From Acidimicrobiales bacterium (GTDB lineage Bacteria > Actinomycetota > Acidimicrobiia > Acidimicrobiales > JAKAVM01), in the NCBI GenBank assembly GCA_027452005.1, contig DAIDHF010000022.1, forward strand, positions 1-38,983: a stretch of DNA of 38,983 nucleotides. The letters run 5' to 3'. Of the stretch, positions 1-7,478 are shown piece by piece. The position numbers were made by a program, and so were the translations under genes. Each line of letters opens with the position of its first letter. The first letter of the stretch is position 1. A model generated the notes under the pieces. That model worked only from the letters and a program-made list of their open reading frames with translations, was not told the origin of the DNA and made no database searches.

Positions 1-1720
1 TACCGTCTCACCCTGGGACGCACTATTGACCGTCAGTCCCGAGGTCGTACCAGTTATTGTTGGCGTACCTACTGTTATATCGCCGTAACAGACACTTACT
101 TTTGAAGTACCAGTCAAAACAATTGCAGAGGTAACTGTAGTGGTTGAGCAAGCTCCCCCGCTGTAAGGACTAAATGTACCAGTTCCAGAAGTTGAGGTAA
201 GAGTAATAGTTTGATTGGAGGTCGCATTTACCTGGGATCCTCCACTGTCCTCAATCGCGAAAACTATCGGACCTAGGTTCGGTGTTCCTGAAGTAGTGCC
301 CGTAAAGGATGTCGAGGTAATAACTAACTTGTACGGAATCCCGGTTGTAACGGTTTCCACTTGGGTACCGGAAGTTAGCAGACGATCTGAAGCCGTTAGA
401 GTAGGCGTTCCAACAATGTTGTCTCCATAGTAGAATGTTGCGGAGTTGGTACCCCCAGCAATAGTTACAGTCGTAATGGGAGCCCCGCCGCTGGTAAGAG
501 AAAAGATTCCACCGGTAGACGACGAACTCAATGAAATTGTAACCGTAGCTCCGGCCGGGATGTTTTTAGGTGTACCAGCCCCGTTTTCTAGCTTGATTGT
601 AATTGGTCCAATGTCGGCACTTGATGATGCCGGACCCTGTACGGCAGCACTTGTAAATACAATCTGGGTAGCTGTCAAGACGGTTTCACTCTGGTTGACA
701 CTATTTACCGTCAATCCAGATGTCGAAGCGGTTACAGTGTAAACCCCTTGAGTGCCATTCCCATAACAAACCTGGACTGAAGTGGCACTAGTGCCAATAG
801 TCGTGGAGGTAATAGTCGATGACTGGCAAACACCACCACTGTAAAGGCTGAAGCTTCCTCCACCTCCACCATCTGAGAGATTTACGGTCATGGTTGAAGT
901 GGGTTTAGTTGGATTGCCACTAGAATCCTCAATGGCTACGGTTATGGGACCAAGGTTTGGGTTTGTCGCCATAAGAGTCCCGGTAAGTGGACTCGTTGTA
1001 ATCCCAATCTGGTACGGAGACCCTGAATTAATCGTCTCTACCTGGGTTCCGCTAGTAAGAAGCCCTAAGGCCGCGGTTATAGTAGGCGTGCCAGAATTAG
1101 AGTCTCCATAGTAAAACGTTCCAGAAGACTGACCAGCTCCTATCGTGACTGACGTTACCGTTGCCCCACCACTCGACAGGGAGAAAATCCCCCCAGTGGA
1201 AGAACTAGATAGATTTACCGACACCGACACGCCAGCCGGATTTGCCTCTAGGGTCCCACCGGCATTTTCTAGGGATACCGTGATTGGGCCTAGAGTCGCG
1301 CTAGTAGAAGCCAACCCGGTTACTGGGCTCGAAGTTATGACAACCTTGGTAGCGTTCAATACGGTCTCGGTTTGGGTTGCACTGGTGAGCCCCGTGGACG
1401 CAAAAGTTGCCGTGTAGGCACCAGCAGTTGAGTTTCCATAACATAGTTGCGTAGAACTTGTTCCAGCAGGAAGGGAAATGGTCGAAATGGTTATTCCCGA
1501 GCAAGACGTACCGTTCCAACTGGAAAATGTCCCCGATGCTGCCGAGAGAGATATCGAAACCGTGCCACCACCCGAAGGAGGAGCATTCACAGGTGCCCCA
1601 CTTGAATTTTCCATTTCAACTGTTATCGGACCAAGGTTTGGAGACGACGAAGCAGTTCCGATCAACGGAGACGTCGTTACCACGAGCTTGCTGGGAAGGT
1701 TGATAGTCTGATTCTTCTGG
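1..1720 (-). repeat. Tandem ~340-bp coding repeats (five Ig-like units)
   Basis: The same block recurs at the codons for the GPITV motif, with plus-strand anchors at about 1621, 1281, 940, 599 and 262. The spacings are 340, 341, 341 and 337 bases, or about 113 codons each. Each unit opens with a TSP-like segment, then GPITV, then SLSS..G.FS, then a CYGN/YYGD motif and TQ.ETV. The units have diverged in sequence and the array may continue beyond the left edge. Confidence 0.85.
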
Positions 1721-3255
1721 GCAGAAGCTCCTCCGTTGTTTGACATGGTGTGTCCGGTAAAAATCTGAGACGTTGAGGTGTTGCCAGAGTTGGTAACCGT
1801 CAAAGTTACAGTGAAAGGCCCGGTTCCGGCCGAGGAAACCGTTCCAGAAGCACCGCTCGGACAGACTCCACCAGAGGTACTCGGATAGGCAAATGTAGTC
1901 GTGGCCGTGGTTACCGTTTCCGTGCACCCATCACCAAAATTCCACGAGTAATCCTTTATTGTTCCGGTGGGAGTCGACGAAGAACTAGCGTCAAAGTAGC
2001 TATTTACCCCGGCTGGGGCAGGATATGCCAAAAACGATGCCGTGGGTGCCTGATCGGGGGTCATGGCAATTACCCACGGTTCACTCATCCCGGTTTCAAC
2101 GGTTTGTACTGAGTTGCTCGCCGTGCTAACTACGTCGACACCTCCGTTGCCGTAATCGGTTACATAGAGATATTTGGAGTCAGGGGTAAATGCAAAATAA
2201 TCCGGAAATGAAAGGCCGGTGTTGATTTGCTGACTATTGTTTACAGTCGGGGTAATTCCAGCATCCACATTGTCCATGACCTGAATCTCACCGGAAGAGA
2301 AATCGGTTACGTACGCCATACAAGAAGAACTGGTACAGGCAGGTGTAATGTCAACCTGATTCGTCCCGGTTGCGAGTCCACTAGTAATACCCTGGAGGGT
2401 TGGAGCGTGGGGAGGTACGGCTTCAGGATTTTCAATATAAGCTATAGATCCAGCCCCACTACAAGAGAAGTTCCCACAGTTTGCAATAAAGGCATACAAT
2501 CCGTCGGGGGTAAAAGATGTCCAGTCAACTCCAGTCGCGCCTCCGGATGTTGCAGTGAGGGGCGAAAATGGCATCTCGGAATACTGGGCCGTGGTTCCAC
2601 ACTCTGTGGCCGACGCACAGATTATTGAAACAGTACTTCCTCCATAATTTGATACATATGCATATGCCCCATTTGGGGTGATTGCTACGTCAATGGGCGT
2701 ATTCATACTTGCCGTTGCAATATTTGTAATTGCTCCCCACTGAGGTGTTGCTCCGCATCCTGCTGCAGCAATGCAAAATACCGAAACGCTATTATTGCCA
2801 TAGTTTGATACCCATAGCTCAGTCCCATCTGGAGTGACGGAAAGGGCTTGGGGAGTACTTAATCCATTGCCTCGGATTATTTTGATACTTGCGTGAGAAG
2901 CTACGTTACGAACGTATACCCTGTTGTTCCCCTGATCGGCTATAAATGCATAGGTTCCTGTAGGATCAATTGCTGCCCCGAAAGGCTGGTTTCCCATCGC
3001 AACCGTGCCGTCACTTTCACCATTTGTAGAACTGAGTTGGGTATTGTTCACGTAGTCAAACCCAGAAAGGGTAACATCAGCCGAAATTGCCGTCCATGAA
3101 CCACCTGAAGCGTAAGCATCCGGGGCAGATACACTGGAAATGCCAAACAGGGTAAGTAATGCAACTGAAGAACTGAGCACGAGAGTGACCAGAACACTTA
3201 CGTACCGCTTTGTCACCCCAGCAATATTAGAAAAATTATATTTTACAATCCCCAT
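1..3255 (-). CDS. Secreted surface protein: beta-propeller, PKD-like domain and Ig-like repeats (C-terminus beyond window)
   Basis: One minus-strand frame is open from an ATG at 3255 to the window edge, giving at least 1085 residues. An AAGG element lies 8 bases upstream of the ATG. The N-terminus has a basic stretch, a hydrophobic segment (about residues 19-42) and a likely signal-peptidase site after an AYA motif near residue 50. Residues about 55-390 are propeller-type repeats with motifs such as SVTPDGTELWVSNYG and AFTPDSKYLYVTDYG, as in NHL/YVTN-family proteins. A PKD-like segment with WNFGDG follows near residue 430. From about residue 515 there are tandem Ig-like repeats of about 113 residues, each with GPITV and a C/F-YYGD or CYGN motif. 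The protein is probably exported and wall-associated or extracellular. The ligand is unknown. It lies 120 bases downstream of the lasso cyclase on the same strand, but nothing links their functions. Confidence 0.85.
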   Translation of the reverse strand, partial: MGIVKYNFSNIAGVTKRYVSVLVTLVLSSSVALLTLFGISSVSAPDAYASGGSWTAISADVTLSGFDYVNNTQLSSTNGESDGTVAMGNQPFGAAIDPTGTYAFIADQGNNRVYVRNVASHASIKIIRGNGLSTPQALSVTPDGTELWVSNYGNNSVSVFCIAAAGCGATPQWGAITNIATASMNTPIDVAITPNGAYAYVSNYGGSTVSIICASATECGTTAQYSEMPFSPLTATSGGATGVDWTSFTPDGLYAFIANCGNFSCSGAGSIAYIENPEAVPPHAPTLQGITSGLATGTNQVDITPACTSSSCMAYVTDFSSGEIQVMDNVDAGITPTVNNSQQINTGLSFPDYFAFTPDSKYLYVTDYGNGGVDVVSTASNSVQTVETGMSEPWVIAMTPDQAPTASFLAYPAPAGVNSYFDASSSSTPTGTIKDYSWNFGDGCTETVTTATTTFAYPSTSGGVCPSGASGTVSSAGTGPFTVTLTVTNSGNTSTSQIFTGHTMSNNGGASAQKNQTINLPSKLVVTTSPLIGTASSSPNLGPITVEMENSSGAPVNAPPSGGGTVSISLSAASGTFSSWNGTSCSGITISTISLPAGTSSTQLCYGNSTAGAYTATFASTGLTSATQTETVLNATKVVITSSPVTGLASTSATLGPITVSLENAGGTLEANPAGVSVSVNLSSSSTGGIFSLSSGGATVTSVTIGAGQSSGTFYYGDSNSGTPTITAALGLLTSGTQVETINSGSPYQIGITTSPLTGTLMATNPNLGPITVAIEDSSGNPTKPTSTMTVNLSDGGGGGSFSLYSGGVCQSSTITSTTIGTSATSVQVCYGNGTQGVYTVTASTSGLTVNSVNQSETVLTATQIVFTSAAVQGPASSSADIGPITIKLENGAGTPKNIPAGATVTISLSSSSTGGIFSLTSGGAPITTVTIAGGTNSATFYYGDNIVGTPTLTASDRLLTSGTQVETVTTGIPYKLVITSTSFTGTTSGTPNLGPIVFAIEDSGGSQVNATSNQTITLTSTSGTGTFSPYSGGACSTTTVTSAIVLTGTSKVSVCYGDITVGTPTITGTTSGLTVNSASQGETV

Positions 3256-3351
3256 TTATAAAACCTTGATCCCGATCACGGACTTACCCTTCTTCATTGC
3301 GCGTGCAAAACTTCCCTACCAGCACTTTTATCGGCAAAATCGGCGCAAAAC

Positions 3352-3374
3352 TTTACTCTGTCACTTTGAGTAAA
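3352..3374 (-). terminator. Possible weak hairpin terminator after lasso cyclase
   Basis: A perfect 7-base inverted repeat, TTTACTC (3352-3358) and GAGTAAA (3368-3374), has a 9-base loop and begins one base after the cyclase stop codon. On the minus-strand transcript it is followed by GUUUUG. The stem is AT-rich and the U-tract short, so termination may be inefficient. Confidence 0.35.
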
Positions 3375-3375
3375 T

Positions 3376-5139
3376 TCACCTAGCAAGTGAGTCCCATGAA
3401 TTACCAGCTCTGTGTAGGATTGCAAGTGGAAAGATTTCTGGATAGCCAACCTCCTCTCTGACTTCCCTCCAGTCCTCGGTGAGAACCTCTTGAATGAGCT
3501 GTCCAAAAGGCTTCCCCCACCTAATACTTCCATATTCTGGAATAATATTGGAACCCTTGTCCGGTCTGTACAGGTTCTTATCGGGGACGAGTCCATCTAG
3601 GGCCCCGCGGAGTATCTTTTTGGTACCAGGCCCGACCAATTCGCAAGGGTGACACTGATAGACCAACTCGACAAGTTCCCTGGAAAGAAACGGGAGAACT
3701 CGGCGAAGACCCAATGCCGAGCAGACCTCCCAGCCCATTGAAACCCAGCCTGCTTGGGTCCGCCAGAGCCTCAGAAATGGCCAGGGACCACTCGTGTCAG
3801 CATTGGCTATGTGACGGCTTCGCCACTCGCGATACTCTTGACGGAGATCTTCGGAGAACATTGCCAGTAGCTCCTTCGGCATGTAGATACGGGGGTGGCC
3901 TACCTTCCACATGTATCTCCAGGCCACCCACCTGACAAAGTCTTTTGGCCCGGTTGGCAACCTAGGGATGGATCTGACCAACTCTCTAAACCCTGTTGAG
4001 ATAGCCCAATCTGGGAGGGTTACATATGATCCACAGATCTCGTCAGCGTGCTCACCACTAAAGACGGTCTCAATGATATTCCCCTTGGCTTTTAGATCCT
4101 CGATAAACATGGGGAGGCCGCAAAATACTGAGTGTGGAACCGGAAAGCCTACATCGGGAACCTGCTGGACGAGGTCGATCAACCTGGGCAGGTCTAATCC
4201 ATAGGTAAGCTGGGTTGTAAACGGAACTCTCTCACCGAGATGTTCTACGTAGCCTCTCTCCTTGGCCTCACCGGGGGCTCCGCGTGGAGGGAGCAATGAT
4301 ACCGAGGCCACCTCGAGACCCAACTCATTCACGGCTAGTGCCCCCAGAGATGATGAGTCAACTCCCCCACTCAACGCGAGGAGGTTTGAGTTTTTCTGCG
4401 ACAACCCCGAGGACAAGTTGGCAAGTAGGCATTCTCTTAGAACTACCTGGTGGTCTTTTCGTTTAGCTTCATTGGGTAATTTCCAGTCGGTTGGGACCGG
4501 ATCGAAGTAGGAAACGAATCTCGCCGGTCTTCCGGATCTTATTACCACGGCCTCGCCTGGCTGGATCGTCCTGGCGCCCTTTATAAAGCTCCTGTTATCG
4601 GGCAAAACAGTACAACCCGACGAAAATGCCGCCCAAACTAGAGGGTCAATTTGAGCCCGTGAACCTAGGAAGCTGACCAGGTACGACGCAAGAGTTGAAA
4701 GACAGGTCAGGTTGGAGTCTTGGTATAAGTACAGGGGGGCGAGTCCAGATGCAGATCGCACCCCTACCGACCCCAAAGAGCGATGTGTAGCAAAGTATGT
4801 AAAGTCGCCCGGTATATTACTTAGGCGGCCAGGTGTAGTGATCGATAGGTCAATTACGTCATCCCACGAACCAGGTGTCCCTACCCTCGCTCGGCAACTG
4901 GCTAGCTCGTCATAGCCCTGGGAGATCACGATAAGAGACGACGGGTCAGGTTGAACGGAGATAGAGGTAAGCTCGGTGGAGGCTATCGGTACCGCAAACA
5001 CTTTCCAGTCGTCACACTTGGAGACGATCTGTTGAGCTGGTGCGTGAACTGAGATCCACCTTCCCAGCCTGGCCTCGATTAGATGTTCAATCTCTGGGTC
5101 TAAGGCGCGAAATGCGAAAAAGTTAGCGAGAGGTTTCAT
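3376..5139 (-). CDS. Lasso peptide isopeptide synthetase (lasso cyclase, protein C)
   Basis: This 587-residue protein has the asparagine-synthetase fold used by lasso cyclases (McjC/LarC type). Such enzymes adenylate the ring Asp or Glu side chain and close the macrolactam on the core's N-terminal amine. The C-terminal domain carries the ATP-pyrophosphatase motif SGGVDSS at residues 257-263 and a second acidic motif, SGEHADEICG, near 364-373. The N-terminal domain (about 1-220) is glutaminase-like, but the protein starts MKPLAN and lacks the catalytic Cys2, so glutamine hydrolysis is not expected. That fits a cyclase rather than ordinary AsnB; compare the true AsnB at 32886, which starts MCGIAG. 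The gene lies 82 bases downstream of the lasso precursor on the same strand. No clear ribosome binding site precedes the ATG at 5139. Confidence 0.9.
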   Translation of the reverse strand: MKPLANFFAFRALDPEIEHLIEARLGRWISVHAPAQQIVSKCDDWKVFAVPIASTELTSISVQPDPSSLIVISQGYDELASCRARVGTPGSWDDVIDLSITTPGRLSNIPGDFTYFATHRSLGSVGVRSASGLAPLYLYQDSNLTCLSTLASYLVSFLGSRAQIDPLVWAAFSSGCTVLPDNRSFIKGARTIQPGEAVVIRSGRPARFVSYFDPVPTDWKLPNEAKRKDHQVVLRECLLANLSSGLSQKNSNLLALSGGVDSSSLGALAVNELGLEVASVSLLPPRGAPGEAKERGYVEHLGERVPFTTQLTYGLDLPRLIDLVQQVPDVGFPVPHSVFCGLPMFIEDLKAKGNIIETVFSGEHADEICGSYVTLPDWAISTGFRELVRSIPRLPTGPKDFVRWVAWRYMWKVGHPRIYMPKELLAMFSEDLRQEYREWRSRHIANADTSGPWPFLRLWRTQAGWVSMGWEVCSALGLRRVLPFLSRELVELVYQCHPCELVGPGTKKILRGALDGLVPDKNLYRPDKGSNIIPEYGSIRWGKPFGQLIQEVLTEDWREVREEVGYPEIFPLAILHRAGNSWDSLAR

Positions 5140-5158
5140 TGAGATACTAGATGAATAA

Positions 5159-5174
5159 CTACCGTTCCCGGTAG
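5159..5174 (-). promoter_or_regulatory. GNRA-tetraloop hairpin between lasso precursor and cyclase
   Basis: On the minus-strand transcript CUACCG-GGAA-CGGUAG forms a perfect 6-bp stem closed by a GGAA loop, which fits the GNRA tetraloop rule. It sits in the 82-base gap between the precursor stop (5222) and the cyclase ATG (5139). Intergenic hairpins after the precursor gene occur in other lasso operons, where they are thought to stabilise precursor mRNA or limit read-through into the enzyme genes. No U-tract follows, so a simple terminator is unlikely. Confidence 0.5.
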
Positions 5175-5221
5175 ATCTCTTGCGACCTTAGGTGGCTTGT
5201 TGTACGCCTTAGGCTCCGCGG

Positions 5222-5410
5222 TTACTTGCTAACCCCAGATCCGTTGTCAATAAAGCCTCGCCCTTTTCGGCCCTGGGTCATTTCAAGAACTGTCCCGAGT
5301 TCAACTGTCTCAGGTGGCTCATAGCCAGCTTTGGGCACGGCTCGTTCTTTGTTGACCCCCGAGTTGGTTGCCTCCCGAGAACCACTACCGTCCGGGCGCG
5401 ATGAACTCAA
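5222..5410 (-). CDS. Lasso peptide precursor (protein A), predicted core GRKGRGFIDNGSGVSK
   Basis: This is a 62-residue precursor. Its leader carries YEPPETVELGTVLEMTQG, which fits the lasso consensus Y-x2-P-x-L-x3-G-x5-T-x-G at every spacing; only the Leu position differs (Thr). Cleavage after T(-2)-Q(-1) gives a 16-residue core from Gly1 to Lys16 (bases 5225-5272). Asp9 (codon 5246-5248) is the only acidic core residue, so a Gly1-Asp9 nine-member ring is predicted. The core is strongly basic (Arg2, Lys3, Arg5, Lys16) and has Ser at 12 and 15. The start is TTG at 5410, with AAGGA 4 bases upstream. An in-frame stop lies further upstream and there is no ATG. An internal GTG at about codon 25 would still leave a leader of about 22 residues. 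The gene precedes the cyclase and diverges from the other lasso genes. Confidence 0.9.
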   Translation of the reverse strand: MSSSRPDGSGSREATNSGVNKERAVPKAGYEPPETVELGTVLEMTQGRKGRGFIDNGSGVSK

Positions 5411-5688
5411 GGTTTCCTTCGATTCGCTAAGTTTTCTAAAAACACGTTAAAAACATTCGACACCTACGCAAGAGACGGTTGCATATTATGCGATAACTAA
5501 CAATATAGCTTATCTGATGCTCGCCCTTCGTAAGCATCGCTCAATGAACCTAATGTAAAATCGGATCGTGATCCCGGGAGATTTAGCAATTTGTGAGTTT
5601 TATTCATGCACTGGGATCTTCTGACCATGCCGGGAGTCCAAAGACCGTTGGAAGGCAGATTTACCTTGCCTTATAGGACACACAAAAA
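5411..5688. promoter_or_regulatory. Divergent intergenic region of the lasso cluster
   Basis: These 278 bases separate the precursor/cyclase unit from the B1-B2-kinase unit and must contain promoters for both directions. Two inverted repeats are visible. One is the perfect 11-base palindrome GCATATTATGC at 5481-5491, which overlaps a TAATAT that could serve as a -10 for the precursor. The other is GATGCT/AGCATC at 5516-5521 and 5533-5538. They could be operator or RNA structures. I could not assign a convincing -35/-10 pair in either direction. Confidence 0.35.
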
Positions 5689-5958
5689 TTGACCTACCAG
5701 CTCAATGAGAAGGTCGTGTTTGAGGAAGTCGATGGAGAGGTCGTCATACTCAACTTGACTTCTGGCATATATTACCAACTGAATAGGAGTGCGACGGTTA
5801 TCTGGAAGGGTACCTTGGCCAACGAACCTGCCAGGGCAATCGAGGAAAAACTCAACCAGGCCTTTGAGATTCAAGAGTGCGATGTTCAAGGCGACATGAG
5901 GCGGTCTGTGGAGGATTGGATCTCTAAGGGCCTCATCAGTCAGGTGGAGGACGGGTAG
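5689..5958 (+). CDS. PqqD-family lasso leader-recognition protein (B1, RRE)
   Basis: The 89-residue protein is a complete PqqD-like RiPP recognition element. It has the beta-strand core FEEVDGEVVILNLTSGIYYQLN, then SATVIW and a helical half ending in WISKGLISQVED. In lasso pathways discrete B1 proteins bind the leader, especially the conserved Tyr and Pro, and present it to B2. The precursor upstream has the matching YxxP motif. The start is TTG at 5689, with AGGA about 10 bases upstream; an in-frame TAG at 5674 excludes a longer form. A separate B1, rather than a B1-B2 fusion, is typical of Gram-positive lasso clusters. Confidence 0.88.
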   Translation: MTYQLNEKVVFEEVDGEVVILNLTSGIYYQLNRSATVIWKGTLANEPARAIEEKLNQAFEIQECDVQGDMRRSVEDWISKGLISQVEDG

Positions 5959-6004
5959 CATTCTACGACCAAAACGCATCCCCCGGACGTCTTTCACGCG
6001 CGCC

Positions 6005-6445
6005 TTGCAGGTTTATCGGATCGCCCGACTGGCTCTTGATGGACTGTATGTGGAGTTTTGGCTTCGCGCTGTTAGCCTTCCCACTGCTGCTCGAAGGCTG
6101 GGGGTATTGGTTGAACAGGTCGACCAAACCAATAAGCCCATGAATCGAGATCCAAATCTGAGCTCCAAAAGCCAAGATCTTGAGATCTTGATCGGAGATA
6201 TATCAGCCTTGATGATACGGTGGCCATTTGGCGACACCTGTCTAAGGAGAAGTTTACTATTTGCTCGACGGACCAAGGGGTACTCCCCGAAAGTCATATT
6301 CGGGGTAGCAAGTCGGGGCGGAAAAATTGTCGGGCACGCCTGGGTAGAACACGACTTAGGAACGTACCTCTATAACGAACTTGCCGACGACGACATTGTT
6401 CGGTTACATGGCCACGGATTCACCCGACAGAGCGGAGATATGTGA
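6005..6445 (+). CDS. Lasso leader peptidase (B2, transglutaminase-like cysteine protease)
   Basis: This 146-residue protein matches the discrete B2 family in length and motifs. The catalytic cysteine is expected in GDTCLRRSLLFARR (Cys79) and the catalytic histidine in VGHAWVEHD (His111), with an Asp shortly after. The enzyme removes the leader after the conserved Thr-x so that Gly1 is free for cyclisation. The start is uncertain. TTG at 6005 is the only conventional start in the open stretch after B1, and only a weak GGACG lies upstream. The frame stays open toward B1, so a rarer upstream start is possible. The stop overlaps the next gene's GTG by 4 bases, which suggests translational coupling. 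Confidence 0.85.
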   Translation: MQVYRIARLALDGLYVEFWLRAVSLPTAARRLGVLVEQVDQTNKPMNRDPNLSSKSQDLEILIGDISALMIRWPFGDTCLRRSLLFARRTKGYSPKVIFGVASRGGKIVGHAWVEHDLGTYLYNELADDDIVRLHGHGFTRQSGDM

Positions 6446-7470
6446 GTTCTAAGCTGTCGGACGTGGAGGAGATTACGACTGAACGACGCCAAGTCTATTG
6501 GGTCCACGGGATGGAGCTGACCAGCAATATAGCCCTTGACGCTAGGGGTCCGGGGACCGGTGAGATCCCCATACATGAGCTATCAGTAACGGCTCTTTCA
6601 GGTCAAAGGTTGCAAGATGATCAACTACCAAGTCACCATTTACTGTCGTGGGTTGACTCGGACAGTCATTCAGTCCATCAGGGCAAGCGGCTAATAAGCA
6701 CCTACAGTCACCCGGGGGGATATCTGATGCGCTATCACGACCTGTGTGATGTAAAAGTTGACGGAGATCTCAGCCGGGTATGCGTGATATTTGAACCTTG
6801 TCAGGCCCTAGGATTGATCTCTACAATTATTGGGACTGGGGTGTGCGGACTTGTGGCAACTCTTGCCGGGGCAAGATCCAAGAAGACGATTACCCTTCAC
6901 GCAAGTGCTGTGTCCTATGGCGAACACGCCGTGGCCTTTGTGGGGCCATCGGGGTCTTATAAGTCTACGTGTGCGGCCCTAGCATGTTCTAGTGGGGCGA
7001 GTCTTGTTACCGACGACACGTTAGTGCTCGATATATCGGCCGGTCGTGTTCGTACTTTCCCTGGGACGCGCTCGACACGGCTAAGGAGAGAGCGGGAGTC
7101 TCAAATAGTGCTAGATCGAGTCTCGTCTATAACCGAGTCACCAGACGACCGAGACGTGGTCCGATTTGTTGAGGATGAGAACTGGGCTATCCGTAAGGAA
7201 ATTCCTCTAAAGGCCATCGTGCTCACGGAACTCTCTACCTTTGAAGGAGTGAACCAGATAGGGGGTGCTTTACGTTGGCTGGCTGAATCCGAAACCTTAG
7301 TTTCAGATCTCAGAATCTGGCCACTGACCCGAGTAACTGGTTCCCAATCTCTAATTGGCCTAGTGAAGAACTCTCGGGTGGGCCTGCACGGCATTGACGA
7401 GGTGGCACAACAACAACTAGTTGGATGTCGGATCATTACAGATAGTGTTCCGGTATTCCAGCTAGGTTAG
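6442..7470 (+). CDS. HPr-kinase-like lasso peptide kinase
   Basis: The 342-residue protein resembles the HprK-type kinases found in lasso clusters, such as the paeninodin kinase that phosphorylates the precursor's C-terminal Ser. The P-loop is GPSGSYKS at residues 168-175 (Lys174), after a strand ending HAVAFV. TDDTLVLDIS follows about 20 residues later, as expected for the metal-binding part of the HprK fold. The N-terminal 150 residues are less conserved and may bind the leader or core. GTG at 6442 overlaps the B2 stop by 4 bases and has GGAG upstream. This context argues for peptide tailoring rather than carbon-catabolite control, since no HPr/PTS gene is present. The target residue is unproven: the core ends in Lys with Ser at 12 and 15. 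Confidence 0.8.
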   Translation: MSSKLSDVEEITTERRQVYWVHGMELTSNIALDARGPGTGEIPIHELSVTALSGQRLQDDQLPSHHLLSWVDSDSHSVHQGKRLISTYSHPGGYLMRYHDLCDVKVDGDLSRVCVIFEPCQALGLISTIIGTGVCGLVATLAGARSKKTITLHASAVSYGEHAVAFVGPSGSYKSTCAALACSSGASLVTDDTLVLDISAGRVRTFPGTRSTRLRRERESQIVLDRVSSITESPDDRDVVRFVEDENWAIRKEIPLKAIVLTELSTFEGVNQIGGALRWLAESETLVSDLRIWPLTRVTGSQSLIGLVKNSRVGLHGIDEVAQQQLVGCRIITDSVPVFQLG

Positions 7471-7478
7471 ACACTACC

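Noticed and set aside
215-1711. Plus-strand open frames within the repeat region (for example 215-430, 446-742, 890-1111)
   Set aside because: They recur at the same phase of the ~340-bp repeats and are antisense shadows of the long minus-strand surface protein, whose frame is open throughout and has signal peptide and domain motifs.
3376-5139. Calling this gene an ordinary asparagine synthetase
   Set aside because: It lacks the Cys2 nucleophile and sits next to a canonical lasso precursor, B1 and B2.
5225-5272. A seven- or eight-residue macrolactam ring
   Set aside because: Asp9 is the only acidic residue of the core, so only a nine-residue ring is chemically available if Gly1 is correct.
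5606-5692. A 28-codon plus-strand frame just before B1, as a second precursor or leader peptide
   Set aside because: It has no lasso leader motif (no Y-x2-P with a Thr-x-Gly site), overlaps the B1 start out of frame and has no good ribosome binding site.
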